64,000 nucleotides of DNA from Echria macrotheca (taxonomy: Eukaryota > Ascomycota > Sordariomycetes > Sordariales > Schizotheciaceae), in contig MU839846.1 of NCBI GenBank assembly GCA_030411725.1, positions 1-64,000 on the forward strand. Direction: 5' to 3'. The notes beneath the pieces were generated by a model. It ran no database searches, was not told the origin of the DNA, and saw only the letters and a list, made by a program, of their open reading frames with translations. The first letter of the stretch is position 1. Each line of letters opens with the position of its first letter. Both the position numbers and the translations under genes were made by a program. Below, piece by piece: positions 53,260-64,000 of this stretch.

Positions 53260-54539
53260 CGTTGCGTGTGCTGATGCGGATCACCTCATCTTGCGGAGGT
53301 AGCGCCGTGGTTTCGACCTGCGATCGAGCGGTGAGATGTCGAAGTGAAGCCAATGCGTTGGGTTGAAAGCGCCGAATTTGTTCCATGGAGGTGAAGGTTC
53401 AAACGGCGCAGTCGCGAACACGAGCTTGGTTCTCCTTGCGCCAAAAAATTGCCGAGCTGGCCTGACAGGAGCGGTTCCTTAGCTCGACCAATAACAGCAC
53501 CGTATTTGACCCCACCTACCGTGGGGCGCACAAGCCACCTGCGAGATGCGGGTAAGGCGGATTCTGGAAGTGGAAGCAAAAGGTTAATTTCAGACACGGG
53601 AAAGTCCGAGGGACGATGCCTTCCTGTCCTCGAAGCTTTTCACGTTGGGGAAGTAATTTCCCAGCCCTGACGACGAGTTATGCGCTGAGGCTTTGGTATA
53701 GTTTATGGAACGACCAAAAATTCTGAAGGATCCGAGCCAAGACTGCGGTCTTTTGGATCGCATTGCGTGTACTTGGCGGATTCCCGCCATGCACGCAGGG
53801 TGCCGAAGCCAAAGATCCGATAAGATAGGTACACAGAACCGCTCTGACACCACAAAACATGGAGAGCAAAACGCAAATATTTTATTGGAAACCGCGATGT
53901 GAGTCTCTTCAAGAATATACCTACCTAGAGTCGACCAACTGGATTGAGATGCCAAAACATACCCCCCGGGTTGTCGCCGACATCAAATCTGCACTTTAAC
54001 CCTCCAGCGTCGAGGCGGTCCGAGAGCTCGGAAAGCTGCTGTGTGTCAATTCGACAAACCTTTTTTCCCCGCCCCGCATTTCCATGTATCGCGTTCGCCG
54101 TGTGTCACCATTGGCCAAGTAGTTGAGGGAGTCGAACAAGGTGCTACGTTCCACGTCAGCAAATAACCCCGCCGTTCAGGGGCTTGTGATTCCAGGGGGA
54201 GTTGCGGCAATAACACCCGAGGCTCAAGTTGTCAATCTAGGTACTCTAGTAAGACTCGCCCTTCAACTGAGTCTGTTGACAAGAGCTGAAGTTTTGTCTG
54301 TCTGGGCCCGTTTGGGCAGTCCTGGGAACCTCCGAGGGGTTTCCGGATTGGAAAAAGCTCCCGGGTAATCAGCTGGTTCTAGCCAATCATGCTCTCCGAC
54401 CTTCCAATTTGAGATCTCTTCCAATTTGGTTCACCTCCGCGCCTTCTCCTCGATTCTCGTGCTATTTCACGTATTCTGTCCTCACGTCGAGATTTCCAGT
54501 ACACCTAGGTAATGTTCCACCCATCAAACTCTCACCAAC
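53260..54539. other. Intergenic region between divergent genes, no gene seen
   Basis: 1.28 kb. ORFs on both strands up to 121 codons lack any family feature. TACCTACCTA and CCTAGGTA motifs lie at about 53,919-53,929 and 54,502-54,511, the latter only about 30 bp upstream of the next start codon. Confidence 0.55.
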
Positions 54540-55175
54540 ATGGCGATGTGCACCGGTAGTCCGACCTTCCAGCCTAGTTCCAACAACCCAAATCGCTTCA
54601 CAGAGTGGCCAGCCAAGATCCCCGGTTTCGTCTGCAAAACCCCCCCTTTCGGCCGAGGCAACGCGCCGCGCTTCGCGCAATGCTGCTCTGGAACCGTGTT
54701 CAAAATCACATCCCCTACCAATGAGCAGGATCAGGCGTATCCCATGTCGTGCGCGCTGTTTTGCCAGGTTGATCCGAAGCTCGTGCAACCGGGAGCAGAT
54801 GGAGTTAGCCCACATCAGGCTTGTCTCACCAATGGCGGCAGCGACTCATCTGACTGGGAGGTTGTCTGCGCAAGCAACCCTGCAGCCGGTACCATTTCGG
54901 TGCCTACGAGCTACCCAAGCACTTTCTCGGGAGGAATAGTAACGTCGACGGCGGAGCCGACGGCGAGTAGTGAGAGCTCGAGTGTTTCGGTGACCAAAGG
55001 GGCAGGGACGACAAGCTCGGCTTCATCATCAACTACACAGACCGGCACGCCCGCCGCCCCGGGAACTGCAACAACGGCGCCATCAGCTGGGAGCAAGCTG
55101 GGATTTGAGATTGGCTGGAAAGCGACCGTCAAGGCATGGACATTGGGAGCCATGATCCTTGTAGCGCTTTGTTGA
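54540..55175 (+). CDS. Cys-rich, Ser/Thr-rich protein with GPI-like C-terminus
   Basis: Single exon, 211 residues. The first 110 residues hold eight Cys (4, 32, 48, 49, 71, 75, 95, 110), including a CC pair, with FTEWPAKIPGFVC, PPFGRGNAPRFAQCC and YPMSCALFCQVDP. Residues 113-185 are a Ser/Thr/Ala/Pro stalk. The last ~20 residues are hydrophobic (AWTLGAMILVALC) after small residues, like a GPI-attachment signal or a membrane anchor. There is no N-terminal signal peptide from this start, which conflicts with GPI anchoring. Either it is a tail-anchored protein, or a leader exon was missed; none with good splice sites was found in the preceding 200 bp. Function unknown; I do not recognise a named family. 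Confidence 0.65.
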   Translation: MAMCTGSPTFQPSSNNPNRFTEWPAKIPGFVCKTPPFGRGNAPRFAQCCSGTVFKITSPTNEQDQAYPMSCALFCQVDPKLVQPGADGVSPHQACLTNGGSDSSDWEVVCASNPAAGTISVPTSYPSTFSGGIVTSTAEPTASSESSSVSVTKGAGTTSSASSSTTQTGTPAAPGTATTAPSAGSKLGFEIGWKATVKAWTLGAMILVALC

Positions 55176-56867
55176 TATAAGACCGCAGAGTTGGTTTCGG
55201 TAGCAACAGGTACGATTCAAGAGAGGACTCCAGGGGCACATATAATCTTTGAATTATTGCTTATGGGTGAGACAGAGAGCAAACTTGGAGCAAGAATTAC
55301 CCACAAGGAAACAATGGGATATAAAAATAAACAAATTTGGAATCAAGATGCTGCGGGGTAAAATCTTCAACAATCAGGCGCGGTAGTACATTTATTATCT
55401 GTGTTGTCGAGTATGTCCTCCGTGCTGTCTCTTTGAGCTGGGTGACTCAGAGATGTCAAACTCGGGAAGACTCGACACCAATATCAGAAGTTGAGGCTGA
55501 GGTCTGCCAAAGAAACACGCCTTGTCTACAGCATAGAGCAGGCCAGACAAAATCTCAGAAACCCTTAACATAGCTTTGATTATCTGGCCTCAGGCCCACA
55601 CAAGTTCCATGTTTGCCCTCAGATCTGTGCCTTAGGACCAGGCAAGTAACCAGGGGGAGACACAGATGACTCGACAATTAGCTTTCTGGACACGACAGTG
55701 ATTCTTTGGAGCCCAAATTCAAGCTTATCAAGCTCAGAAACACTAACGGACTCGCATTTCTGGCTGCTTTGTTGTGCTTGCCCCTGGCGAGAGTGTTGCA
55801 CAGTTGGGCAACCCTAACCCGCTGAACGAATCAGCATTGGGTTGGGCCGACTTGGGCAGCCACTGAGTCGTTGAGTCACCAACTTGGCAGGAATGGCCGA
55901 AGAAAAGAAACACGACAACACCATGAATGGCTTCATTGGGCTCAGGTGGCAGTGCGAGTCTGGTGACAGCCAATGTGTTGGGCATCGGGTTGAGCCGTCT
56001 TCGTGGCGCCGCTGCCATTCATCGGGTTGCCCCTGGCTGGAGCTGGACATATTCCCGAGGTTATTTTTCCAATTCAGGAGCCGACGCCCAACTGGCAGCG
56101 GCGAGAGGTCAATGGGAGACGTGAAACCGGATTGTCTGCCCAACGCGTCGGCAGGACAGAAGCACCACGTCTCTTTGACTCGCAGCTTCACATGCCCCTC
56201 ACCCTTGCAGTGGCTGACGAAGCTGATTGCTCAATACTTTTAGCCAGACGGTCTGCTACGTGGCGGGCGGCTGGAGAAGTTGCGTCTGTCTCCCAGCGGA
56301 AGCAGCGGCTGCGCATCAAGGCGAGCCCTGAAACGCCGCCTCGATCGAAATGGAGTGGTCGACACGTGGGACAGAGGAGCTCACATGCCTTGCTTCCCCA
56401 AAGACACTCGCAGGTCTGTCGACGGCAGCCCTGGTCGAGCGACTGGCGGTCGGCAGCGACCCGTGGCGGCACCGGATCCGATTGGGAATGGCGTCGTGCT
56501 GCGATTGGCCGCACCCAACCCACAATCCGGCAGCTTTTGACAGCTCATCACCCCGATGAGGGCTCGCTGATTGCACGACGGCCAGACGTCGGGCTTAGCT
56601 AAGGGAGCAGCCAGCCAAACGGGCGACAAAGTGCTGGCAATGCCAATTGACGCCCAACCACCACGCACGAAATCGCCAAAACGAATATTAATTGCCATGA
56701 TCCGGCCCCTCTTTCCCGACAGCCAAAGAGAGGCGCCAGTATCCACCAGCACTCAAGAACACATAATGCCCTTCCCTTGCGGGCTCAACATCTACATCAC
56801 GGTTGAAGCAGTTACCCTCATCGGCCTCGCCTTTGTCGCCGCCACATCCCTCATCGTCAACTCCACC
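55176..56867. other. 1.7-kb intergenic region, no gene seen
   Basis: ORFs up to 199 codons exist (for example 56,003-56,602 plus) but show no family features, have Arg/Ser-biased composition and overlap ORFs on the other strand. The right part is the promoter and leader of the BTB-like gene, including a possible upstream start at 56,766. Confidence 0.5.
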
Positions 56868-59166
56868 ATGGCCAAGAAGAGAAAGAGCGGTTCCGGCCCC
56901 AAGCCCGCTGTTGCGCCGGCGCAGCAGCAGCAGCAGCAGAATCAGCAAGCCAAGGCGGCCATCGAACCCACGCCGTCACCGGCCGATGCCTCAGGGCCTG
57001 TTCAAGAGGGGGCCCTCGTCAAAACCCCTCCCCCCCCTCCCGTGATGAAGGAGATCGACACTCGCCCAGAAATCTCGTAAGTTTACCAGATCCCCACAGA
57101 CAAGAAATAGATTCTGACAGTTTTGCAGCCCCTACGCGAGTCCAGCATGCACCGTCCCGTTTGCAAGCCCCCTCACAGTCCCCAAGGACATCTTGTTGAG
57201 GAGTCCCAAGCTTCATGCGGCCTACGAGAGCCAGCTCCCAGAGCTCCCACAGATCTCGGATGACATCGGTCACATCCTGGTGCACTACCTCCACACCGGC
57301 TCCTACGAGTCGCTCAAGCCCAAGGAGGTCGACACCCTGGCCAAGCAGATTGCCGAGCTCAGGACAAGCATCCGCGCATATGCCACCGCTCGGGCCTACG
57401 ACCTACCCGATCTGATGAGGCTCGCCGAGAAGAACATCGAGAAGTATGGGGAAGGCATCAGCCTACCACTCCTGCTCGAGATCACCAAGGAGGCGCACCC
57501 AGGCCTCTCAGAAGCGGACGGCTGGTTTCTCGACTACCTCAAGTCGCGCATCAGGCCCCATCTCGAGGACCCCAAGGCGTTGCTCGGGTCCAATCTGCTC
57601 GACCAAATCAGCAGCATCCTGTCTCCCAACCGGGTCCTTCTGCGGACCGTCCTCGAGATGTTTTGCGAGCGTATCAAGCCTGCTCCCGAGCCTCTCGCAA
57701 GCCCCATCACCAGCCCGGGCAGCTCTCGGCCGGTCTCGCCCCCATCGCCGGCTGCCTCGCCCGCATCCGTCCTCCAGATGAGGTCCAGGACAGTACCCAG
57801 AGATGAAATCTCGCCTTCTAAAAAGAAGGTAACTGCGCCCTGGCCTCTGGCTGAGGAGGCATCCTCGGGAACACCTTCAAAGGAAGTGACTCCTGAGCCT
57901 GTGGCTCCTAAGGAGAAGGATGTCAAGCCCACGCCCAAGTCCGCTTCCAGACCCAAGCCAACTGTTCAGGACGTCGCGCCCAAGACACCGGAGCCTGTGA
58001 TGGCTCAGCCCGTCGTCCCCGAGTCGGCGCCGGCGACTCCTGCCATCGAGGAGATCAAGGCTGCCATCGACGCGGAACTGAAGCCCACCGTCATCGACAG
58101 CACGTTTCGGCCCAGCACCCCGGTGAGGAGGCGGGATCGAAGGGATTCGGCCAAGATCATTGACTCGGCCAAGGTTATGTACACACCTGAGCTTGAAGTG
58201 GGACCCGTCCTGAAGGACCTGGATCCCGTGCCCGAGCCTTTGTTCAAGACCCGGCCCAATCAGCGCGTCTTGCGCGAGGTCGATTCTGGCTTCTGGGACT
58301 TCACACCCCTTGAAAACGAGCAGATGAAGGAGTCGACTCCCTCCGTCATCGAGATCGATCCCGATTACGTGCTCAAGGGGGCCGAACCCACCGTCCACGA
58401 GCTCCACGCCACCTCTCCTGCCAAGGACACCTCTGTGGGTGTCGAGTCCCGCGACTTTGCCACCCCCGAGGCCAAGGGCAAGACCGCCGAGCCCGAGCTC
58501 CCTCTTGCCCCTGAGGTCGTCTCCCGTGACCCACTCGACTCGTTCCCCGAGACCGAAATGGAGTCCGACAAGGCATCGGAGGTCAACAACCTCGAGAACG
58601 CGACCGAAGTTCTCTCGGACTCCAAGATCCTCGACCGCATCTCGGAGGAGGACATCGAGTCGGAGCCCAAGGCTGACAAGTCCAAGGAGGAGGAGGTGAT
58701 CCCACTTGAGAAGGTAGAGCCTCCGCGTAGCATTGACAAAGGTCCCGAGCAAGGATCAGGGCTAACCGTCCACGAGGCAGCCAAGGAGCAGACCGTGGAT
58801 TCTGCACCGCACAAAGAGCCAGAGCCCGCGGCCGAGAGCGAAGCGACCCACGCCGGTCCTGTTCCCGACAATGCTGAGCCCACTGGGGCCACTCCGGCCA
58901 AGACGGTTGAGCCCGTCTCGCAACCGGTCCCGGAGCCCGCTCGGGAAACCGCGGACCTCGAAGCCCAGCCGAAGCATCTCCCCGCCGCCACCGATGAAGA
59001 CGACACCGCCGCCAACAAGTCCGTTGCTGTTGCGGATACCCAGCCTCCGGCGCCTCAAGACAACGTCGTCAAGACTCCGGTTCCGCACCAGCTCAGCCCC
59101 GAGCGCACCCGCAGTTGGCGTAAGCGCTTCCTGAAGGTCCCCGTGCTCTTTGGTCGAGGCATGTGA
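56868..59166 (+). CDS. BTB/POZ-like protein with long disordered Pro/Glu-rich tail (two exons)
   Basis: Exon 1 is 56868-57076 and exon 2 is 57129-59166; the 52-bp intron (GTAAGT...TTGCAG) keeps frame, giving 748 residues. The start MAKKRKSG has an ideal context (CCACCATGG). An in-frame ATG at 56,766 would add 34 residues with a hydrophobic segment and cannot be excluded. After a Gln-rich stretch, residues ~75-240 form a degenerate BTB domain: VPKDILLRSPKLHAAYES, ISDDIGHILVHYLHTGSYESL, then AYATARAYDLPDLMRLAEKNI, the usual post-BTB helices. The remaining ~500 residues are Pro/Glu/Ser/Ala-rich and disordered, ending WRKRFLKVPVLFGRGM. The large minus-strand ORFs here are mirror frames of this biased tail. 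A scaffold role is a guess. Confidence 0.82.
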
Positions 59167-60979
59167 CTCCCCGGCACCTCAGTGTCTCCCGTGACGCCAC
59201 CACTGTTTCCAACGACATCATCGACGACGGTGGTGGTAGGGGGTGTTGGCGGGATAAGGTCAGGAGACAACAACAAGCAAATGACGACACACATTGTCAC
59301 CGTCAGCCGTGGCGGCCGAGACAAGAACAACAACCAAATGCAAGAACCGTGTACATTTTCCTTTGTCGACGACATGAATCACGACTCTTCTCACTGTTCG
59401 CATACATCGTCTTCCTCCTCTTCATCGGGCATCGGATTGGGGTCATTTGGCATCGCGATGGCTCTAGCTTTTGCTTCGGGCTCTTTCTCCACGTCACCTT
59501 GCTATTCTTCGGCTTGCTGCGACTATTCAGACTACTGCATGGATCCCGGCACGGATTGGCTGTTGCTGGGGTCGCTGGCGTATCAGTGTTATTTTGTTTG
59601 GACGGCCGCGAGGCGCCGGGGGATCCGCGATTCCTTGGTTAACCGCGGATGAGATTTTGGGTTGTTTGGTTGGCATTTCAGGAGCGTTTGGGTATTTGGA
59701 TATCATGGGATATAGGTAGATTGCATTACACGGAAGATATCATGGGAATAATAGGACTGGAGTTTTGCTTTTACTTTGGCTTTTGCTGTGACTGTTGCGT
59801 GCCTTGGTGCTTGCATCAAAATTTTGGATTATTCCGTATCCATAGAGAATCATGGTGGTAGATAGCGCATGTGGTGCCATGGACTATATGGTCATTAAAC
59901 TTCAGCCCTTGTATACCGTCCCTGACAGTCTTTATCCAACTACTACTGCCCCTCGCAAAAAAGGTATGAAAAACAATGTGACCCGTTTATGCCGGTTTGT
60001 ATTCATCAACCCCACCCATCACCCATTCCAGCCGTGGGCTACCAGCTTACCCTCGACCGATCACCTCCTTCAGGCGGCTCGACAATATCCCTCGGAAGTC
60101 AACAACTTCCAACAAGTTCCCACAGCCTCAACACCAAGCATTACCACCGCATTCAAGACACTCCAACCCCCGTGCTCTCAGCCCGGAAGAGGAAGCAATG
60201 CCGGGTTCCAGTGCAGACGCAGACCGCGCGGATAAAACAGCCAGATCCCTACGCGCGCAGCTATGGTTCAGCACAGGGCCATCACCTCATACCTTGTCCG
60301 TGCGGATCCCTTCCGCGCATTTTGAATCCATTCTGGGGTCACGAGAGAGGAACAGCAGACAGAGTGTTATGCGGCCGCTGCGGCAAGGCACACTCTGATG
60401 GGCTTATACGGCCGCATCGTGTTTTATCTCGAGGACACCGCCATCCAGCATTCGCCCCCCACGGCCGGGGTATTGAGTATCAGACTGAATCGTCGTTGGT
60501 CACGGGCGGGTAGCTTGCTCCCTGCGTTCCAGAGCGTCGGGCCGGACGGACCAATGACGTTGGGCTGGGCCGCAGCGCCGCAGGCCGGACCCGGGGGTGG
60601 GGCCGGGGTCGGGGCCGGGTCACACACCCATTTGCCGCGCGCTCGGATATCAGAGGTTTGTCTCTGAGTTATTGCCGGCGACGAGGATGGGGCGTGTGTT
60701 GGTGATGATGCTTTAAAACATCGCCGCTTGCCCACATGTTGGCTGAGGAAGTTTCTGTTTCAGAGGACACACGTTCACCACCTTGTCTGTTTACTCAGTA
60801 GATAACGTTCGGCTTTTCTGTTTCCTCGAGATCTTGGTTACTCGGAAGATAAAATTCGCATATATATTTTTTCTCTCTACTCCAGTCATCTTCATAGATC
60901 TGCGTTCCTTCTCAACTCATTTTAGACCAGATACCTTCCCAGAACCACCACTGTTATCTTTGTTCTCAACACTCTGAAA
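59167..60979. other. 1.8-kb intergenic region, no gene seen
   Basis: Between two plus-strand genes. The first ~600 bp are probably 3'UTR with low-complexity Thr/Ser/Asn codons in several frames. A G-rich tract (60,593-60,619) and pyrimidine-rich leader sequence precede the dynamin gene. ORFs up to 174 codons lack recognisable features. Confidence 0.55.
60593..60619 (+). other. Potential G-quadruplex motif
   Basis: Five runs of three to five G separated by one- or two-base loops (GGGGGTGGGG, CC, GGGG, TC, GGGG, CC, GGG) on the plus strand, about 360 bp upstream of the dynamin-like start codon. It fits the standard G3+N1-7 rule. Confidence 0.65.
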
Positions 60980-63379
60980 ATGCGCGAAGAACTAGGCGCC
61001 ACCGTCGCAGCCCTCGGCTCGCTGCACCTCGCCCAAAAAGACCTCTTCGACACAGTCGACGAGCTTCGGTCCCTAGGCGTGGGCCGCATCGTCGATCTCC
61101 CGCAGATCGTCGTGTGCGGCCAGCAGTCGGCCGGCAAGAGCTCCGTGCTCGAGGCCATCTCGCGCGTCCGCTTCCCGGTGAAGTCGGACATCTGCACGCG
61201 CTTCGCCACCGAGCTCATCCTCCGCACCGACCGCACCGCCGTCGTGGACGTGAGCATCGAGTGGCAGGCCACCAAGCCCGGAGAGAAGACGCGCGAAGAG
61301 AAACTCCCGCCGCCGGACGGCGAGCGCGACATCCCCGCCATCATCGAGGAGGCGGCCAAGCTCATGGGCGTCGGCGGAGCGGGCAAGACCGTTTCCCCTG
61401 ACGTCCTGCGCATCCGGGTTTCGGCGCCCGATGTGCCTAACCTCACGCTCGTCGACCTTCCCGGCTTTTATTCCGGCTCGGGCGGCGGCCAACGGTACGA
61501 AGACATCCCTGTTGTCAATGAGCTGGCGAGACGGTACCTCAGCCGGAGCAACACCATTATCCTCGCCGTCGTGGGTGCACGCCAGGAGATCCACCAGCAA
61601 CGGGTGCTCGATGAGGCGAAGGTGGTAGATCCCAAGCGCGAACGGACCATAGGTGTCATCACGCAGCTGGACAAGCTTGACCAGGAGGAGACAGAAAAGT
61701 ACTTCCAGCTCGCGACCGGGAACAACGAGACAGCCCGTCTGAAATATGACTGGCATCTTGTCCGCAATCGATCCCCGCAGGAGGCGTCACTTTCCGCCGA
61801 CGAGCGAGACGCCATCGAGGCTTCCTTTCTCAGCTCAGGCGTCTGGGCTGCCATCCCGGAGCAAGACAAGGGCATCAAAGCACTGCGCGAGAAACTGAGC
61901 ACCATCCTCTCGCTGCACATCGCCAAGAGCCTGCCGAGCGTGGTCGAGGACATGAAGCGCTGCGCTGCCGAGCGCAGTGCGAAGCTGGAACGGCTTGGAA
62001 ACCCTCGATCCGACCCTCGACAGCTCAAGGAGTACCTCGTCAACACGGCCGAGGAATTCGGGCGATTGGCCCGCGAGTCGGTCCAGGGGATGTACATGGA
62101 CCGCTCGTTCTTCGGTGCAATGGGTGGTGCTTCCGACGGCGGGAATCCCCTCGAAGACCGGGCACGCAAGCTCCGGGCGCTGATCCGCGACCTCAACCGC
62201 GCATTTGTGACCGTCATGCACACCAAGGGCCAAGGCCGGACCATAACATGGGAGGACGGCGAGCCCATGGAGATCGGGGAATGCGCGGGCATCCCGGAGT
62301 ACCTAGACGCCACGGTGCGGGAGCACTACCAGATCCCGGCGCCGGGAACGGTCAAGGAGAGCGTCCTCAAGGTCGAGATGGAGCGCTTCGCCGCGGCGAA
62401 CCAGGGATGCGAGTTCCCCGGCGAGCCCAACTTCCAGGCCACGCTGCAGTTCTTCCACGAGCTGGCCGCCCCCTGGCGGAAGATCGCCGAGAGCCACCTC
62501 CAGATCGCGACAACCGTGGCGTACAACTTCACCAAGCAGCTCCTGGAGCACGTCTTCGGCGCCGACGAGGAGACGCGGGACCGCGTGCTGGCCGACTACG
62601 TCGAGCCCTATTTCGACGCGAAGCGGAAGTCGCTTGAGACAAAGCTCCAGGAACTGCTGCCCCGCCAGGCCGGGTACGCGATTGCCCACGAGTATGAATT
62701 CGAGCGACGGAGCCGCCAGAGACAGACGGATCGCATCAACCATCAGATTGCACAGCTGGAAGAACACGAGGCTGCCAAGGGGTGGGAGCCCTCCGTGTCG
62801 GATAAGATCCGCTCGGCCGTCTTGAGCGGAGACAATCTCGCCCACTCGCAGGGCTACGCCGATCATCTTGGTCGACGAAAGGGCGTGACAAAGAGTCTGG
62901 CCGCGGCTGAGAGGATGATTGACAACCTGGTGGTTTACTACGAGGTAAGTGTGTTCATCCCTGGCAAACGGTCGAAACTGACAATCAGATTTCGCTGCGC
63001 AACTTTACCGAAAATATCGTCAACCTCGCCGTCGAGAACGAGCTGGTCTGCGAGATCCCCAAGATCCTCAGCCCAGGCAGGTTTGCCGGCATGTCGGACG
63101 AGGCCGTGGTCCAGCTTGCCGCCGAGTCGCAGCAGGTCCGGCAGGCGCGAGCCAAGCTGTCGGAGGACTTGGATAGACTGACCAAGGGCATCGCACTTTG
63201 TGCTTCTCATGTGAGGCGGAAGAAGAACCGTGAGTCTACCAACCTTGGACCATCACCCACCCTGAATCTGACTCTGACGACGGTGAACAACAGCACTTAT
63301 GTGGGGTGCGGACAGCAAGGCGGAGAAGCCATTGGCATTCGGAAGGAGCTTGAGACCCACGGTCGAGGATGTGGAATAA
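60980..63379 (+). CDS. Dynamin-family large GTPase (three exons)
   Basis: Exons are 60980-62944, 62989-63229 and 63294-63379, with introns of 44 and 64 bp; the total is 763 residues. The GTPase domain has G1 GQQSAGKSS at residues 47-55, a G2 Thr in the CTRFATEL segment, G3 DLPGF and G4 TQLDK. The dynamin middle domain follows (LSLHIAKSLPSVVEDM; RDLNRAFVTVMHTKGQG), then the GED-like C-terminus NFTENIVNLAVENELV...RLTKGI. No PH or proline-rich domain is present, as in fungal Vps1/Mx-like proteins. The second splice (AACC|GTGAGT...CAG) yields a short tail ending VEDVE; without it the frame would run on through low-quality sequence. It likely remodels membranes, but this subfamily (Mx-like) has no assigned target. 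Convergent with the last gene, 72 bp apart. Confidence 0.88.
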
Positions 63380-63451
63380 CAAAATTAGGAATCGGGATAT
63401 ATAAGTGTGTCTACAAGTCTAGGGATATCAAGAGAAGGATAGGTTGTGTTT

Positions 63452-64000
63452 TTAAACATCAAGAAAGTTCATGTCAGTCATATCCTTCATGTCATCCTTC
63501 CCAACAGGATCTAGCCCCTTCTTCCCAACGGCGTCGTTTTTCTTCGGTTCTCCTCGCCCCTTGCCTTTGCGCTCCCTCCTCTGTGACTCCTCCCTCTCAG
63601 CGGCCATCAGTTCCCTCAGCATATCCAAGCCCTCCTCGCGGTCCTCCGCATTCGCGATATCCAAGCCCCACGCCTGCAAGAACGGTGCCTCGCCACGGTA
63701 ATTGTGATGCAGCCACATCCGCTCCTCCCGAGTGTGTCTGACCAGTACTGTTCGTGGCAAGGGACTGACAATAGTGGCCTTGATGGGGATGGTGAACTCG
63801 CTGGCCTTGCTGTCGCTGCTCTCTCGCGCTCGTTCCCTTTCGTCATCCCGGTCCTCCGTGTGCACTTCCTCGGTTGGCTGAGTTGATGGGAGCTTCGTCT
63901 CGAGCTTTGCCGCTCCGGTTTCACTGTCTGGTGTAAGCGGTGGTGCCCCGAGGAGTGGCTCAGCTGGTGGTTGGGCCGAGGCAGCAGCGGGTGGTGTCGG
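63452..64000 (-). CDS. Unidentified protein, C-terminal 182 residues only (runs off the window)
   Basis: An open minus-strand frame continues without interruption to the right edge, so the start and the N-terminus lie beyond 64,000. The visible part begins in a Pro/Ala-rich disordered stretch and has a conserved-looking core (TIVSPLPRTVLVRHTREERMWL, HHNYRGEAPFLQAWGLDI, EEGLDMLRELMAAER). It ends in a Lys/Arg/Glu-rich tail. I do not recognise the family. The frame's apparent first codon at 63,865 is GTG and not a real start. It converges on the dynamin-like gene. Confidence 0.6.
   Translation of the reverse strand, partial: PTPPAAASAQPPAEPLLGAPPLTPDSETGAAKLETKLPSTQPTEEVHTEDRDDERERARESSDSKASEFTIPIKATIVSPLPRTVLVRHTREERMWLHHNYRGEAPFLQAWGLDIANAEDREEGLDMLRELMAAEREESQRRERKGKGRGEPKKNDAVGKKGLDPVGKDDMKDMTDMNFLDV

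Noticed and set aside
56003..56602. 199-codon plus-strand ORF upstream of the BTB-like gene
   Set aside because: Arg/Ser/Gln-biased, overlapped by ORFs on the other strand, no motif or signal peptide.
57877..59018. Minus-strand ORFs of 291 and 217 codons
   Set aside because: Low-complexity mirror frames of the Pro/Glu-rich tail of the BTB-like protein.
59182..59652. 156-codon plus-strand ORF after the BTB-like gene
   Set aside because: Thr/Ser/Asn low complexity, overlapping a second frame, most likely 3'UTR.
61073..62866. Long minus-strand ORFs (227, 281, 187 codons)
   Set aside because: Antisense to the GC-rich dynamin-like exon, which carries all GTPase motifs.

Overview
The window is nuclear DNA of a filamentous ascomycete, most likely a Pezizomycotina of the Sordariomycetes/Leotiomycetes type. 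The evidence is short spliceosomal introns (44-119 bp, GT..AG, often with a CTAAC/CTAAT-like branch site), two HET-domain genes, an intron-bearing tRNA-Glu, a LaeA-like methyltransferase and transposons degraded in the manner of repeat-induced point mutation (RIP). The species cannot be named from the sequence.

Region 1 (1 to about 18,415) is an AT-rich, RIP-degraded transposon graveyard with no credible intact gene. Its nesting can still be read. A pogo/Fot1-type DDE transposon (3912-8161, transposase full of stops) is split in its right terminal repeat by a foldback element (6021-8129, arms of about 700 bp, TA duplication). Several further termini begin CAGGGTTG and are followed by GTAGTC-type sub-repeats. 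A Helitron Rep/helicase remnant lies on the minus strand (about 11.0-14.6 kb). A 167-bp TG..CA element with a perfect 5-bp duplication (solo LTR) sits at 16,680-16,846 and shows no RIP. Two copies of a ~95-bp mini-element lie near the outer parts of the Helitron segment.

Region 2 (18.4-37 kb) starts at a sharp composition change. It holds a small secreted Cys-rich peptide gene about 0.6 kb from the repeat border, a HET gene, a DUF3176-like membrane protein, a second HET gene with a newly resolved first exon encoding a probable N-myristoylation signal, a 410-bp MITE, a LaeA-like methyltransferase, an interstitial telomere-like tract, and a seven-exon gene joining TPRs, ankyrin repeats, a charged coiled coil and a CorA-like membrane domain. 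This is typical allorecognition/accessory content.

Region 3 (37-47.5 kb) holds an SMP-30-like secreted beta-propeller, tRNA-Glu(UUC), and a run of tailoring-type enzymes: a 2-oxoglutarate/Fe(II) oxygenase, a CmcJ/AsaB-type oxidoreductase, an M20 amidohydrolase, an NTF2-FMO flavin monooxygenase and an ABM-fold monooxygenase. The CmcJ-like and M20 genes share a short divergent promoter. No PKS, NRPS or terpene synthase is present, so this is either a small modification/detoxification cluster or the edge of a larger one.

Region 4 (47.5-64 kb) is more housekeeping-like: a secreted PQQ-type sugar dehydrogenase (AA12-like), a GT90/CAP10 glycosyltransferase, a Cys-rich Ser/Thr-rich surface protein, a BTB-like protein with a long disordered tail, a dynamin-family GTPase, and the 3' part of a gene running off the right edge. 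Exon joins below come from reading splice sites and frame by eye; the exon sums were checked to be multiples of three.
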